Assembly (NCBI GenBank): GCA_933228895.1
Contig: OW121854.1
Location: 10,605,131 to 10,669,130, forward strand
Direction: 5' to 3'
Length of the DNA stretch: 64,000 nt
Source of the DNA: Platycnemis pennipes
Lineage: Eukaryota > Arthropoda > Insecta > Odonata > Platycnemididae
Part shown: in pieces, positions 46,401 through 58,400 of the stretch
How the letters are laid out: each line of letters opens with the position of its first letter
How positions within the stretch are numbered: position 1 is the stretch's first letter
Made by a program: the position numbers and the translations under genes
Notes under the pieces: generated by a model
Databases searched by the model: none
What the model was told of the DNA's origin: nothing
What the model saw: the letters and a program-made list of their open reading frames with translations, nothing else

Positions 46401-49400
46401 ACCCTTAAAATACCAATAACTAGCGCCAACCATAGTAACTCAATCGTGGTAGAAAAGTTTACAAGGGTTAGCGGAAACTTGTGTTCACACGGCCAATGTC
46501 CTTTGTAAGCCTTACCATCGTAAAAAGCTAGTAGTGTAAACGGGGCATCAGAATCACTTTTTTTTTAATACTCTATGCATTTCACATTAAATCCCATCCA
46601 GCTATTGCATTTCTTACTCCATGCGTACTGAAAAAATATTTCCTGAGAACTTGCTAATTTGTACGGTGTAAAAAATAAGAGTGAATTTTGCAACTGGAGA
46701 TCTCCTGTAGCAGGTAGTTAAAATCTCATTGGCGTTGAAGTCCCACCAACTCCCACGCAACTCTAACCTGCTCCTCCAATCACCTTGTCGTCTCCACCCT
46801 CTCAATTCCCCTCACATATTTCTTCTCTTCCACGGTTCTGCCTAGCTCTCCATAATTTCTGCATTCCTCTAACCTGATATGCATCCTTAACATGTCTAGT
46901 CCATTCCTATCTTCTTTCCCCTTGCTTTGCGCCTCTGTAACATGACATACAACATCAAGTCGAGCTCGTCACATTTCCCTTGGTCCTCCCGTTGCTGGTG
47001 ACTCCCACTCTCTGATGTTAGGTCCCCTCTTCTCTCCCAATGGAGTCGCACCTTAATGGGAAGCGTTCATTGCAGGTATAATGGACTTGAAAGGCCAGAG
47101 ATATGATTGGTGGCCAATGTAACACAATTTGTAAGTTTGAAGTACATAGATTGACACTTATAAAATTTGTAACAGGCTTAATGAGTAATGATTGAATTAG
47201 GTCATCCAATATAATGGCCTGCTGTCAGTTTTCGTGCCACCAGGGAGGACTGATACCTGAATGGGCCCACAGGCGATGAAAAGTATAACAAAGCATTCTC
47301 TAGATTTATGTCGATTATGTGTCTAGCAGTGCTTCTTCATTTTGTCAGGCAGAAAGTAATTTTACTTTGCATAATGTGTCTCTCTTCTGGTGATGTATGT
47401 GGCCCTGAAACTATCCTTGTAGCCATAGTTTGCCGGCCCCGGTGGCAGAATCCCTTACCGTTCAATCCCAGGGTTGCAGGTTCAAATCCTGACTGGGGAG
47501 GATTTTCACCCTCCGGGGCATGGATGTTTGTGACGTCTACCATGTTAATTGGAAGAGAGGACTGAGTCCTAAATTCACAGGTTAAATAAAGACAAATAAA
47601 AAGTGTAATATGAATATACCTTAGAAATGCATTGCCTCCATGATTCCTTTTACAGAAATGATTTGAGGAAGTGTCATTTTCTTGAAATGATTAGCAATGG
47701 CCTGCCATATTCATTGCCTCTCTTATATTTACATAAGAGTTATTGCCCAATTATTGCTATTTATACTTCCTATGATACCTACATGGTCTTTCTTCCCCTA
47801 TGCTGTATTACAGAATGTGTCAGCATTATCTTCAACAATGTTCAGCAGTGAAAAGCCAAGACAGAGTTATGAAGCATATTGGAGGGTCCTATTTGCGTTA
47901 TAACTTCCATTGCTCTCAACATCCTTTTTCTTTCTTTGTGCAGGTTTATGTGGATAATGGGTGTGTGCATACCAATTTCAGTGAGATCCACTTTAAGGAG
48001 AGGAACTTCTCAGAGTGCATCAATTTTAAATGTTGTGCGGGTGAGTCTAAACCATCCCATGAATTTCCACGGAATATTTGGATGCATGCAGAGTGTGAAT
48101 GTTGTTTTGTGGCCAAAATGTTTCTAGTAGAAAAAGGGGCCTCCCTTTACATTTCTTTTGGAATGCTTATTAGCTGTGGAGAACATTTCAAGAGGGCAGT
48201 GAAAAAGCCATAGCTTAAGATGCTTTATTGAGATATTACCTGTTTATTAGTCACTTTGTGTAAGCTTGTAAATAATAATAATATATTTATCGGTTCCCTA
48301 AAGACATGTCTTATCCATGTATGGAACAGGTCACAAATATCAGTTCAATGAATGGTTAGGGTTTACAATTTGCTGGAGGTAAAATTGATAGTTTAATATT
48401 TCGACTTTAAGCATGTATTATAGTCATGCAAAGTTGTGTCGTCACTTCATTATTGTTAGATATTTCACTTTTAAAATGGATAAAATGCAGATGTCTCTGC
48501 TCACAAACAGACTGGCTCTTGAACTCATTAATTTAAAATCCATATTGCTAAATGATAATCCTTACATGCCTACAACGCCTTGTCATGGTGGGATTGGGGC
48601 TTGCATGTTTCCGTGACCCCTAGAGCTGCACCGGTAGGAGCAACTAATATTGCTCATGGTAGGGTCACCCATGCCAGATAGGTTGAAGGGTAGCAGCCTG
48701 AAAATAGGAAGTCCATGTATCATACTAGCAGCGTTTGTTCCTCAGTGAGGTGGCTGTGAGAAGGCCTCTGACCCCAGTGGGGCGGCCTATCAAGTGATGG
48801 TGTCACGACAAAAACACTATTGAGGCAGGCAACGGGAAACCACCTCAATTAAACTCTCCCAAGAACATCATAATGGATTTGGACAATAGAGAATTGAATC
48901 CTGGCAACTATGGGGTCCGGGACCAAATTAGTGGGGTGGGTGTCGTGCCCGGCAGCAGGGTAAGCAACGACTCTGCAGTTGTCATCTCACAAAATCCTTG
49001 CACGAAAAGAAAGACAGCAGCAATGAAGAAGAAACCAGAGAAGAGAGCAACAATGCTAAGGATTGGGACAATGTTAAGGGCAGGAAAACTAGAAAACATT
49101 AAGCATGAAATGGAGAGGGGGAAGATCGATTTGTTGGGATTAAGCAAAGTAAGACAGAAAGACCAGGGGGACTTCTGGAGAGAAAATTACAGGGTTATAT
49201 ACGGTGGAGGGGAAGAGAGTCAGTGGGGAGTAGCAGTTGTATTGAATGCAACACTAGGAAAAAGGGTATTGAATGTGGAACAAATAAACGATAGAATATT
49301 GGTTATCAAAATCAAAGCAAAGCCGGAGAATGTAATCATAGTACAGGTTTACATGCCGATAGGGGGACATAGAGAAGAGGAAGTAGATGGAGTATACGGC

Positions 49401-52400
49401 CATTTGGAAGAATTAATCGGGAAAGTAAAGGGCTGGAAGAACCTAATACAGGGTATCCAGCATCAGAGAAAAGCTGGAAAACCAGGAAAGGGATTTGCCG
49501 CATGAGGGAAAAATCAGGGAAATGTCAGGGAATTTCGTCTGTAGTCAGGGAATTTTGAAAACTGCTGTTCAAAAACTACCATATTTCTCAGTCCATAAGA
49601 CTGTTTTTTACTCCAAAATGTGCTATAAAATCAAACTGCATCTTATGAGGCGAGGGTATAACTTCGTCTTCTAAGACGTAAAATGATTCTGTTAAATTCT
49701 TAAAAAGACGTAAAATGATTCTTCTAAGACGTAAAAAGATACTGTTAAATATACTTTCCTGTGTCAGGCATGGAAAATGGTTGCCTTTGTTAAGGCCATT
49801 TTACATGGTACATTTGTTTGCGCAATGTATTGCGTGAATGCTTGCACGAGGAAAGTGGTTCCACATACAGCGTCAAATTGTGTGAACTTGTGCGAATGTC
49901 TGAATGACTGAATGGGAAATAGAACCTGCTCTAATTCCATTCATTCAAGTATACAGTTTGGGATTCAGTCATGTAAAACAGCCTTTACAAATGTTGATTA
50001 TAACACTGTTTTGACCCAGTAGAAAGCAGTAGCTTTAATATTTCCTTGACAGTACTTCCATAAAAAATTCCCAAATAAGTCGTATTGTATACAGTGTGGT
50101 GTATGTGCATGTATACTATGCACTGCGCGATCAGAATGACTGTTCATATTGGAGCAGGCTGTACATTTTGCGATATCTCAGCTTCCAGGCATCGAAGAAC
50201 CTTCTTTCTTTTAACCCATTTATGCTGAACGGGTCGTTTTTGACCTATTCAGAAAAAAAATCGGCCTTTGAAAATGTATCACAATGTAAAAATTTAGGTG
50301 CATGGACAATGTTTCAGAAAGAGTTTTTGAGGGATTTGTATGCTTATTTCGCATACATTTCACTACAGTCACTCGTGTGGACTTTCAAATTCATGATGGA
50401 AAAGAAGTGGTGTTCCCTTTGCGTTAAATCGTAAGTAGCTTTAAATGTAACCGTTTTACATGCAATTTTTTCACGGCAACACTGCATGGCTTAAACCATG
50501 CTGGTTGCTTCCTGAGAGAGCTTGCTTTCGCCAGCATAAATACCAATCGATTTAAATTAAACACATACGTTGAAATATTAGACAATTACATATTGGATAT
50601 GTTCAGGACATGTGGATTATAACTCGACCAAGAATGAAATTCTATGACACCCCAGTTTTGAAATGCTAACTTTTTATAAAATTTATAACAACCTTCTTCT
50701 ATTAAAGTTATAGACTGCAAACTTACAATGTAAAGATAAGATGTAAAGTAGGATATAAAGATAAGTAAGTATAACTTTGGACTTATCTTTGGTGAAATAT
50801 AAAATTTATCTTTGTTCAAAATATTTCATAATTCTTCTTAATACATTGAAGCAATGGTAAGGGGTTGTAGTGAGGGGGTAGGGGGTGGTCATGCATTCAC
50901 AAAAACTAATAAAAATGGCTAAATGACACAGAAAATGGAAAAAATATTATGAAGTTAAATGGCAATGGAAAAAGGATGGCAAGTTATTCTTTATTCCCAA
51001 AACACAACAATAAATCAATTACTAGTGATTGAACCAATCTTTCAAAGAAAGCATGCTGAAATTCAAAACTCCACAAAAAATAAAAAATTGCTGTAGTTAG
51101 AAATGGCACACATTGGACAGTAGCTAGGGACCAACTGAAGAACGGTGAAGTGAAAGTAAACCAAAAGAGCTGTGCATAGTTCCGTTCCACCCCACGAGAT
51201 AGGACCCAAGGTTATGGAGGCCATCTATCTTGCGTTAATGCACTATGCAAAGGAGAGAAGGAAGTGTTCAAAATTGCCGTTTACCATATTTAGTTTTTTG
51301 CCGAAACTGATAGAGTTTGTAAAATAAAAAGACCCGTAATTTTCCTCTTTTTGATCCGTCAATTAAAAATCGAGTTATAAGCGGCGAAAAACTGATTTTT
51401 TTAACCCTTTTGGAAAAGTGGGCATGGTGCCACCTCTGACATATATCAACTTCGCCCAATCACAACTAGGCCCGCAAAGCTACTTTGCCTCATCACAATG
51501 GGGGACACAGCTGACTCTGCCAATCAGAGCAGTTGCGACAGCATCTGTGTGAGCAGACCTTCTGAGAACCCCCCTCCACTCCCTTCCCCCTCCCCCGAAA
51601 GCAGGCAAGGACGGGAGGAAAATGACGTCAATGTTATCACAGCAGCATTTTCGGAGGGCGTCACCTTTTGCTTATTTTAATTTTTGATTTATGAGTGAAT
51701 GGTTGTGGTTAGAAGATTAATTTTTTCACTAAAATTCGTTTTTCGTTTCCATCTAATGATTTCGTGTACAAAATTGCGATTCCGGTTTTGAGTAAACGCC
51801 CCCATTATAGACAGAAAGAGTGTTTGTTAAATGACCGTTGGCATTCTCCTTCCTTGTCCATTGCCTTTCCTCAAGGAGACTCCACGTGAGTTTGAGCAAC
51901 AACACCCCCCTCTTCCCTTGCCTCGCTCAATCCACGTTAGAGGGTGCTTCCCCGTTACCACCCCACCCTATCCGACCCACTTCATCCACCCTTCTACCAC
52001 CTCCTCCCCGCTCTGCTCCCCTCCCCCCTCACTATAGAGGCATGTGCACAGATATATGTAGCAGGGTCTTTACTGTTTGGAGGCACCTTGAGAGATGACA
52101 GTGATCCATCGAAACTTTGGTTTCATCCCTAGACAACTCAGACCTTCAAATGAAGGAGTATAAGGTTTATAGTCATTACTTTGTTAGAAGTGTTACTGGC
52201 AGATTACAGGCTAGTTTTTCCATAAGTTATTATTATTGTGTTTACAGGACTGTCAAAAGAGTGTATACATCTACAGTAGAACCTCTATTTTACAAAGTTG
52301 AAGGGACCCAAAAATTTGAGTTTTGTAAATTGGAGGTTATCTTCCACTAACTCCTCTGTCTCCGGAACTGATGTGTCACCAAAACCAGCTGATCTCCAAC

Positions 52401-55400
52401 AGTAGGAAATAGTATTTGTGGTGACACTCCCATGCTCTGGCAACACCTCGCACAGCATGGAGCAATGTCCATGGAGGCGCATCATGCGCATAAGAGGCTT
52501 GATCTGCAACAAATGTACGTCAACTAAAACTCTGCTGACAAGAATGCGAGTATACTTTCAATGCAATTAAACACTATGCTGTACTTAACTTGTCAAATAG
52601 TTATGTTAGGGTTGAAATCAAACAAATTACTATAACAAATACTAGTCATCTGCTCATTCTGGGGAAAAACAACAGATATTACGTGAAATTCTCTGTGTGC
52701 AGTGTATCTACATCAAATTGAAAGGATTTAAAAATTACACCTCAATTGTATTGATTCGCTATATAGCATAGGCATTATTCCTAAGGCAAGGAGACTCACT
52801 TTAGTAAAAGAGAATGAAACAGCCGTGAATTTAAAAAAAACAGGTGAATATTTTTCTACAAATTTATAATGGTATGAACTTGGCTGTTGCAACTGAATTA
52901 AGTTCTTGTAGCTGTTCACTTGGTAGATCTCAGAATAAGGGGAATAACTTATAAGAGAATTAACTCATCCTGCTGAGTATTTTAAGCATATGCAGTTATG
53001 CATTAATTAACGAAAGGGGTACATTTAGTGCTAGTCGATTTGTGTTTAAAGAAGCCATTTTTAGCCAGGGATGCATTTTAACTAGGAAATTTCAAAACAA
53101 AGTTCCAACTGACCCAGTATATTTCAGTGAAAAGTTTTTGAAGAAAGCGTATCGTTTGAAATATATTAAATAATATTTCGCAGCTGATGAAAGTCAATTT
53201 TCGAACTTCACTCGAGTTAATTTGAAATTCCTTCTTTTTAAGATGCGTTCTACAGTGCTGACATCTAGCGGTGATTTGTGAGAACTATTTACTCGTGGCT
53301 ACAGAAAGCAATCGCGATCTCAAAGTCGCGATCGCAAATTCTTACTTAACGGCGTAAAACACTTCTAATGAAAAATTAAATAATCGAATTGCATCAAGAT
53401 TTGAATATAAGTAATTTATTATTGCAAAAGTAGTATTTAAGTTCTAACTAAACTAAACTAAGCTCCACGACAGCTGCAGCAAAGATCTTCCTACGGGAAT
53501 GCTATTTTCAAGTGAATGGCTGAACAAATTTATGAATTGGAGTTGCCGCGGCTACCTTAAAGCTAATTTTAAATAATTCCAGAGAAAATATGGATCCTTT
53601 CCCAGCCAGCACAGTCCGCATTGCATCTGTATGCGAAGAGGATGCAATGAGGATGCGATGTTTGACAGGATGCGCTGGCTACCAATTTTCCCTTTGGCAT
53701 CCTTTGCTAGGTGCCAACTTTTCCGTGTTGCAGTTTCACCTCATGTATGATATTTTAATAAATCATATGATTTTATAGTAATCTGTGACATAATGATAGA
53801 TGATTTGGGAGATGGAAGACGGGGAAATGTACCGCTATATTAATTGCAAATTGTCGAGCTATACATAACAACCCTCACTTTTTGCCAATCTAACCTGGTG
53901 GTAATCCCGAAATGTATTCACGCAGTGTTCCGAAGCCGGGAAAGAATAGTATGTTTTTCTAACTATTTTTCTAACGAATAATATGCGAAAACTGTAGTGG
54001 GTGTAAGTGGTACACCATACGGCTGATAGGTGGCAGCGCTGTTAGTGTCACTGGTAATTCTCGTTTTGGCCGGTAGGTAGCAGCACCTACAACCGCTAGT
54101 ATTCAAGGAACGGGCATCCTCTTCGCATCTCTCTACAGGCAGCGGTATCTCCCCTTCGCATCCACTCGGCAGCGGTTCGACATACGGATGGCATCCAGAT
54201 GAAAGTATGCGCGCCTACCGTTGGCATCCGGATGGCATACATATGCGAAGGGGATATTAGATGATTTGTGCCGGCTGGGTTGTGACGACGAGTTAGGTAT
54301 TCACAATACACAAAATGATAGAAAAGGAATAGAAATTACCAAGCACTAATCCGATTATTTTATGAACTGGGGCATTGTTTTCAAGAGGTAGGCGTCGTGC
54401 CATGCGTCTTTGAACATGTTTTCCTTGGATCATATAATTAGGATTGAATTGCGATTTGGATGATCAGTCTCTGGGATTTTTGCTACAGTTTAAGCACTTC
54501 AAAAAGCACTATGCTCACATTCGATTTTTGCACATTTTCCCATATGAAATACTTGGACCGAGGGCCCTCTCAACATGACCTATCTGGCTTCAGCTGCTCC
54601 TGTCACGGGATACAGCGATCGTTATTCCATTGTACTGAGTTCAGTGCTACAAAATCATTTCAAAAACTTCGTAAAACAGAGGTCAATTACTCCTAGGGAC
54701 TGGCCTCTCACTTCGTAAATCAGTAAAATCAAGGTTTCATAAAATAGAGGTCATTTTACATGGTTTTCCTATATACAAAGATTGGGACCGGCAGAATGGT
54801 TCGTTAATTGGTGTCATTTCGTAAATTAGAGGCTCGTAAAAAAGAGGTTCTACTGTATATTTAAGAGTGCAATTGGCCCATAATTGTTCAGGTCATAAGT
54901 ATATCCTTGATTTTAATGAAGTGGAACTATATATGAATGCTCATAACTTTTCTGCATGCTATGTGGAAATTAGCCTGTTATAGTGATCGCAGTGGAGAGG
55001 ATCATATCATACTTTTCTTAGCGCAGTTTTCTCTTTTCCTCAGCGGGCCTTGATTCTGTTTGGCTTGGGACTTATGCTCAACACGGCAGGGAGGGGTGCT
55101 GACTTTGGAGTCCTCCGGATATTTGGCGTTCTTCAGCGGTTTGGTGTGGCCTACTTTGTTGTGACCACATGTGCCATTCTTCTTGCTCCTAAAAATAGAT
55201 ACCAGGCAATTGAGAAGGTAAGCAAGTGGAGCCATTTTGTCAAGTAAAGCTTCATTTGAGGTTTATGAAGCTTTATTTGAGGCTTCATTTAAAAATAAGA
55301 AATTTAAGTTCCATTGTTTAAGGTTTTTGATGATCAGGTGAGTATAATGAATGTGGTTGCTTACCCTGGATTGGAGCATTAACAGGAATGTTAATGCTCC

Positions 55401-58400
55401 AATCCAGTAATGCTCCAAATTGTATTAGACCTACATAATTAATAAATGCCACATGTATATTAATAATTAATACATTTTTCAATGAAATATTTATTCTTTG
55501 ACTTGATTTTTCAATGTAAAAATAACCAAGATAAGTTAATATTTCCTAATTATAGCTAAAAGGTTTTAAATATAGTACAGGCACAAACTTGGAACAAATT
55601 TTACGACAAGATTTTGACAGTTTCATAGGTAAATGTAAGCAGGAGAGTTACTTAAGATAACCGTGCTTGCTCTAAAGTTAATCTGGAAGAATATGCAAAT
55701 TTTCCATGCTAGGAAATAAATTATACATGTATAATTCTGTGCATTAATATCAGCCGTTCACTGGCCATGCTGAAAGACATGAAGTTGGCCATGAATCTGT
55801 CCCGGAGGAATGTAAACATAGCTTGGTATTGGCTGCCAGAATTTTTGCTTTCTGATCTTTACGGTTCTCATACTGGAAGGAGCTGGCTTTGTCATTGCAG
55901 CTCAGAACTGGGTAATTTATAGCCCAGCTCGATATAGATGTTGTCGTGACATTGGAGGGAATAATATAACCGATTGGCTGTTTATTGGCCGAACAAGAAC
56001 CCGTTTATTATGCTCATGGAGTGTTTGCTGGGATGGGGTGGCAGCCTTGCTGTAAGCTGACTAGGCCGAGGGGAAGATGCTCAGAGGGCATCAGCAAGCA
56101 GATGATCGGGAGGATCAGGAAGAAACCAAAGCGGAAGCTACCATCTCTCCCACGCCTAGCGGTCCACACCTTCCGAAATTACTACAAAGACTACTCCGTC
56201 CATCCACCAGCCTTTAGCAACATATCACTGCTGTCACATCTGTTGCCTGATCCTGCGATCTCCACCTGGCTGCCAAAGAAGAAAAGGAAGAAGACAACAA
56301 GCCCCTCACAACCAGTGCTCCAAGAAAGTTCCCAGTGATGGTGAAACAGACAATGCAGTGACCACAGAACTATTTTTCCAAATTATTATATATATGTACA
56401 TGAATTCATATATTTATTTATCCATATTGTAACTGCTCCCGAATGTGAACAATCACATGTTGGGCCAGTTGGATGATAGCGACCAAGGGGAGTCAAGTCC
56501 TTCCCATCCCTTTTTTTTTCTTTCCTCCTATGTGCATTTAACTTTAGTTTAGTCATAAGTGTAGATGGGCAACTCGGTAAATTACAGTGCTAATTTTTGT
56601 AAATTACCATGGTATTTTTTGTAAATTACCAACACCCCTGAAAATTATGCACTGTTGTGCACCCCCACCAAAAGAGTGCACTGTCTCCCATAATTTTTAA
56701 TGTTTACATTGGGAGAGCCATTAACACATTCAATGCGGGAGAATTTAACCTGTCCGTCATCCGGTGACGGGAATTTTTTTTTCGTCTTTAATACGTTAAA
56801 ATAACGTCATTGGACTAAATAAATAGTTCTTTTGCGTGGAATTATATTTGTTTCATTTTTATTCCATTTTGTATCTATGGCCTCTTAAGAGGCCACGCGT
56901 AATCAGCAACTACACCTACATATGCAACCCGCTTCGCATGCCGTATTATTTTTTTCCCGTTGACGTAAAGATATATATTTTTTCTGTTGTGACGCATTTC
57001 TTCGAACAGGACTTGAAAACTGCCTACTTTCATTTTCTTCTCTCATTTCCATTGAAGTCAAATGTATGTACTTATGTACATTGTATGCTTCACAAATGGA
57101 AACCTGCAATGCTCTTTGACAACTGCTGGACCTAATGATAAGACGCTCCTGAGGCAAAGTTATCAGGAAATTGGGAAAAGATGTTTTTCGCAAATGTTAT
57201 TATAAGTTGAAATTACTTTCAGTCCAGGTTTTGGTTAAAGATACATAAGTATTTTTTGGATAATCTGCGATTTTTTAGGTTTTCCTGGGTGTGTGATGAA
57301 AAGTAATGCTGATTGGCAAAAACTACTTACAGGTATGAATTCAGCGTGAAATGTCCTACAAGGAGATGGAAATTTGTTTCTTGTAAAAGAAAAAAAGTTT
57401 AACTTTGAAAATGGTTTTTAATAATTGGAAAAATACATCAAAATTACATGCTATGATGGTCAATGAAGCAAGGCCTTAGGCACAATCCTGGCTCACCATC
57501 ACAATCAGGACAGAATGTGGTGACTTTCTTCACCACACCCTTCGAATAGCAACCCTGGCATCTTTTCTGCTTCCTTCTGTCCCCAGTTGAAAATGGGAGG
57601 TAGTCTGGGAAGTGCGCGTCCATTGGTTTGGGAGTTGAAGGACGCGAGCCTTGTCTTGAGTTGGGAGGAATCAAAGATTCGATAACTTCCAGACGGAAGT
57701 CATAAAACGACTTTTTTTGGTCACTGTACTTTTGAAACAAAAAATAACTATTCATTAGTAAAATTTGGAATATATGTATACCTAGTTTCTTGTACCATTT
57801 CACCGTTTTTCGCTCGCAAGCGTAGTACGACATCATTTGGTCGGAGCGGTCGACACCGCTCATATACTTATTGTAACATACGATGGCTTCTGGTTTTGTT
57901 GTTTTTACACCTCTCCTATTTTGAGTCTCTATTAGCTCTGATCCATATTCGCTGCTTATGGCGAGCACATCTCGCTTGTCTTTCCATTTTAGGACGCACA
58001 CTCCCTTATTGTTCCACAAGGAAACCACGTTACCTTTTGATAATTTTTTGCTCACTAAATCAGAAGGATTACCTTTTCTTGCTGATCGCAGTGTCCCAGT
58101 GCAATAAATCTTGTCATCTAGCAATTCCTCACATAGTTGAACACTGTTATAAAAGTTATCGAGAAACACTGAATGCCCAAGTCCTTTGAAATCCCCCAAT
58201 AAACTATGTACCACTTTACTAACATGCCCTTTTCCTCCTACCTCTTTGTCTGCAGATCCAGTGTAAACAATCAACCGCAAAACTAGGCCTGACGGCTCCG
58301 TTAGCATGTATAATTTCACACCATACTTATGGCGTTTATTTTTTATATATTGGCGAAAGGAAAGCCGACCCCTCCACAACACCATTGATTCGTCCAGAGA

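Noticed and set aside
47431..47520. tRNA gene
   Set aside because: A and B boxes are present, but the cloverleaf cannot be completed and the sequence continues into a SINE body and A-rich tail. The same holds for 44000-44084.
50213..50240. Another piggyBac element starting TTAACCCATTTATGC
   Set aside because: No matching inverted end with TTAA is found within the intron.
55985..56338. Nested gene in HGSNAT intron 7
   Set aside because: A 117-codon frame with a nuclear-signal-like PKKKRKK tail but no family motif, no splice partners and no promoter evidence.
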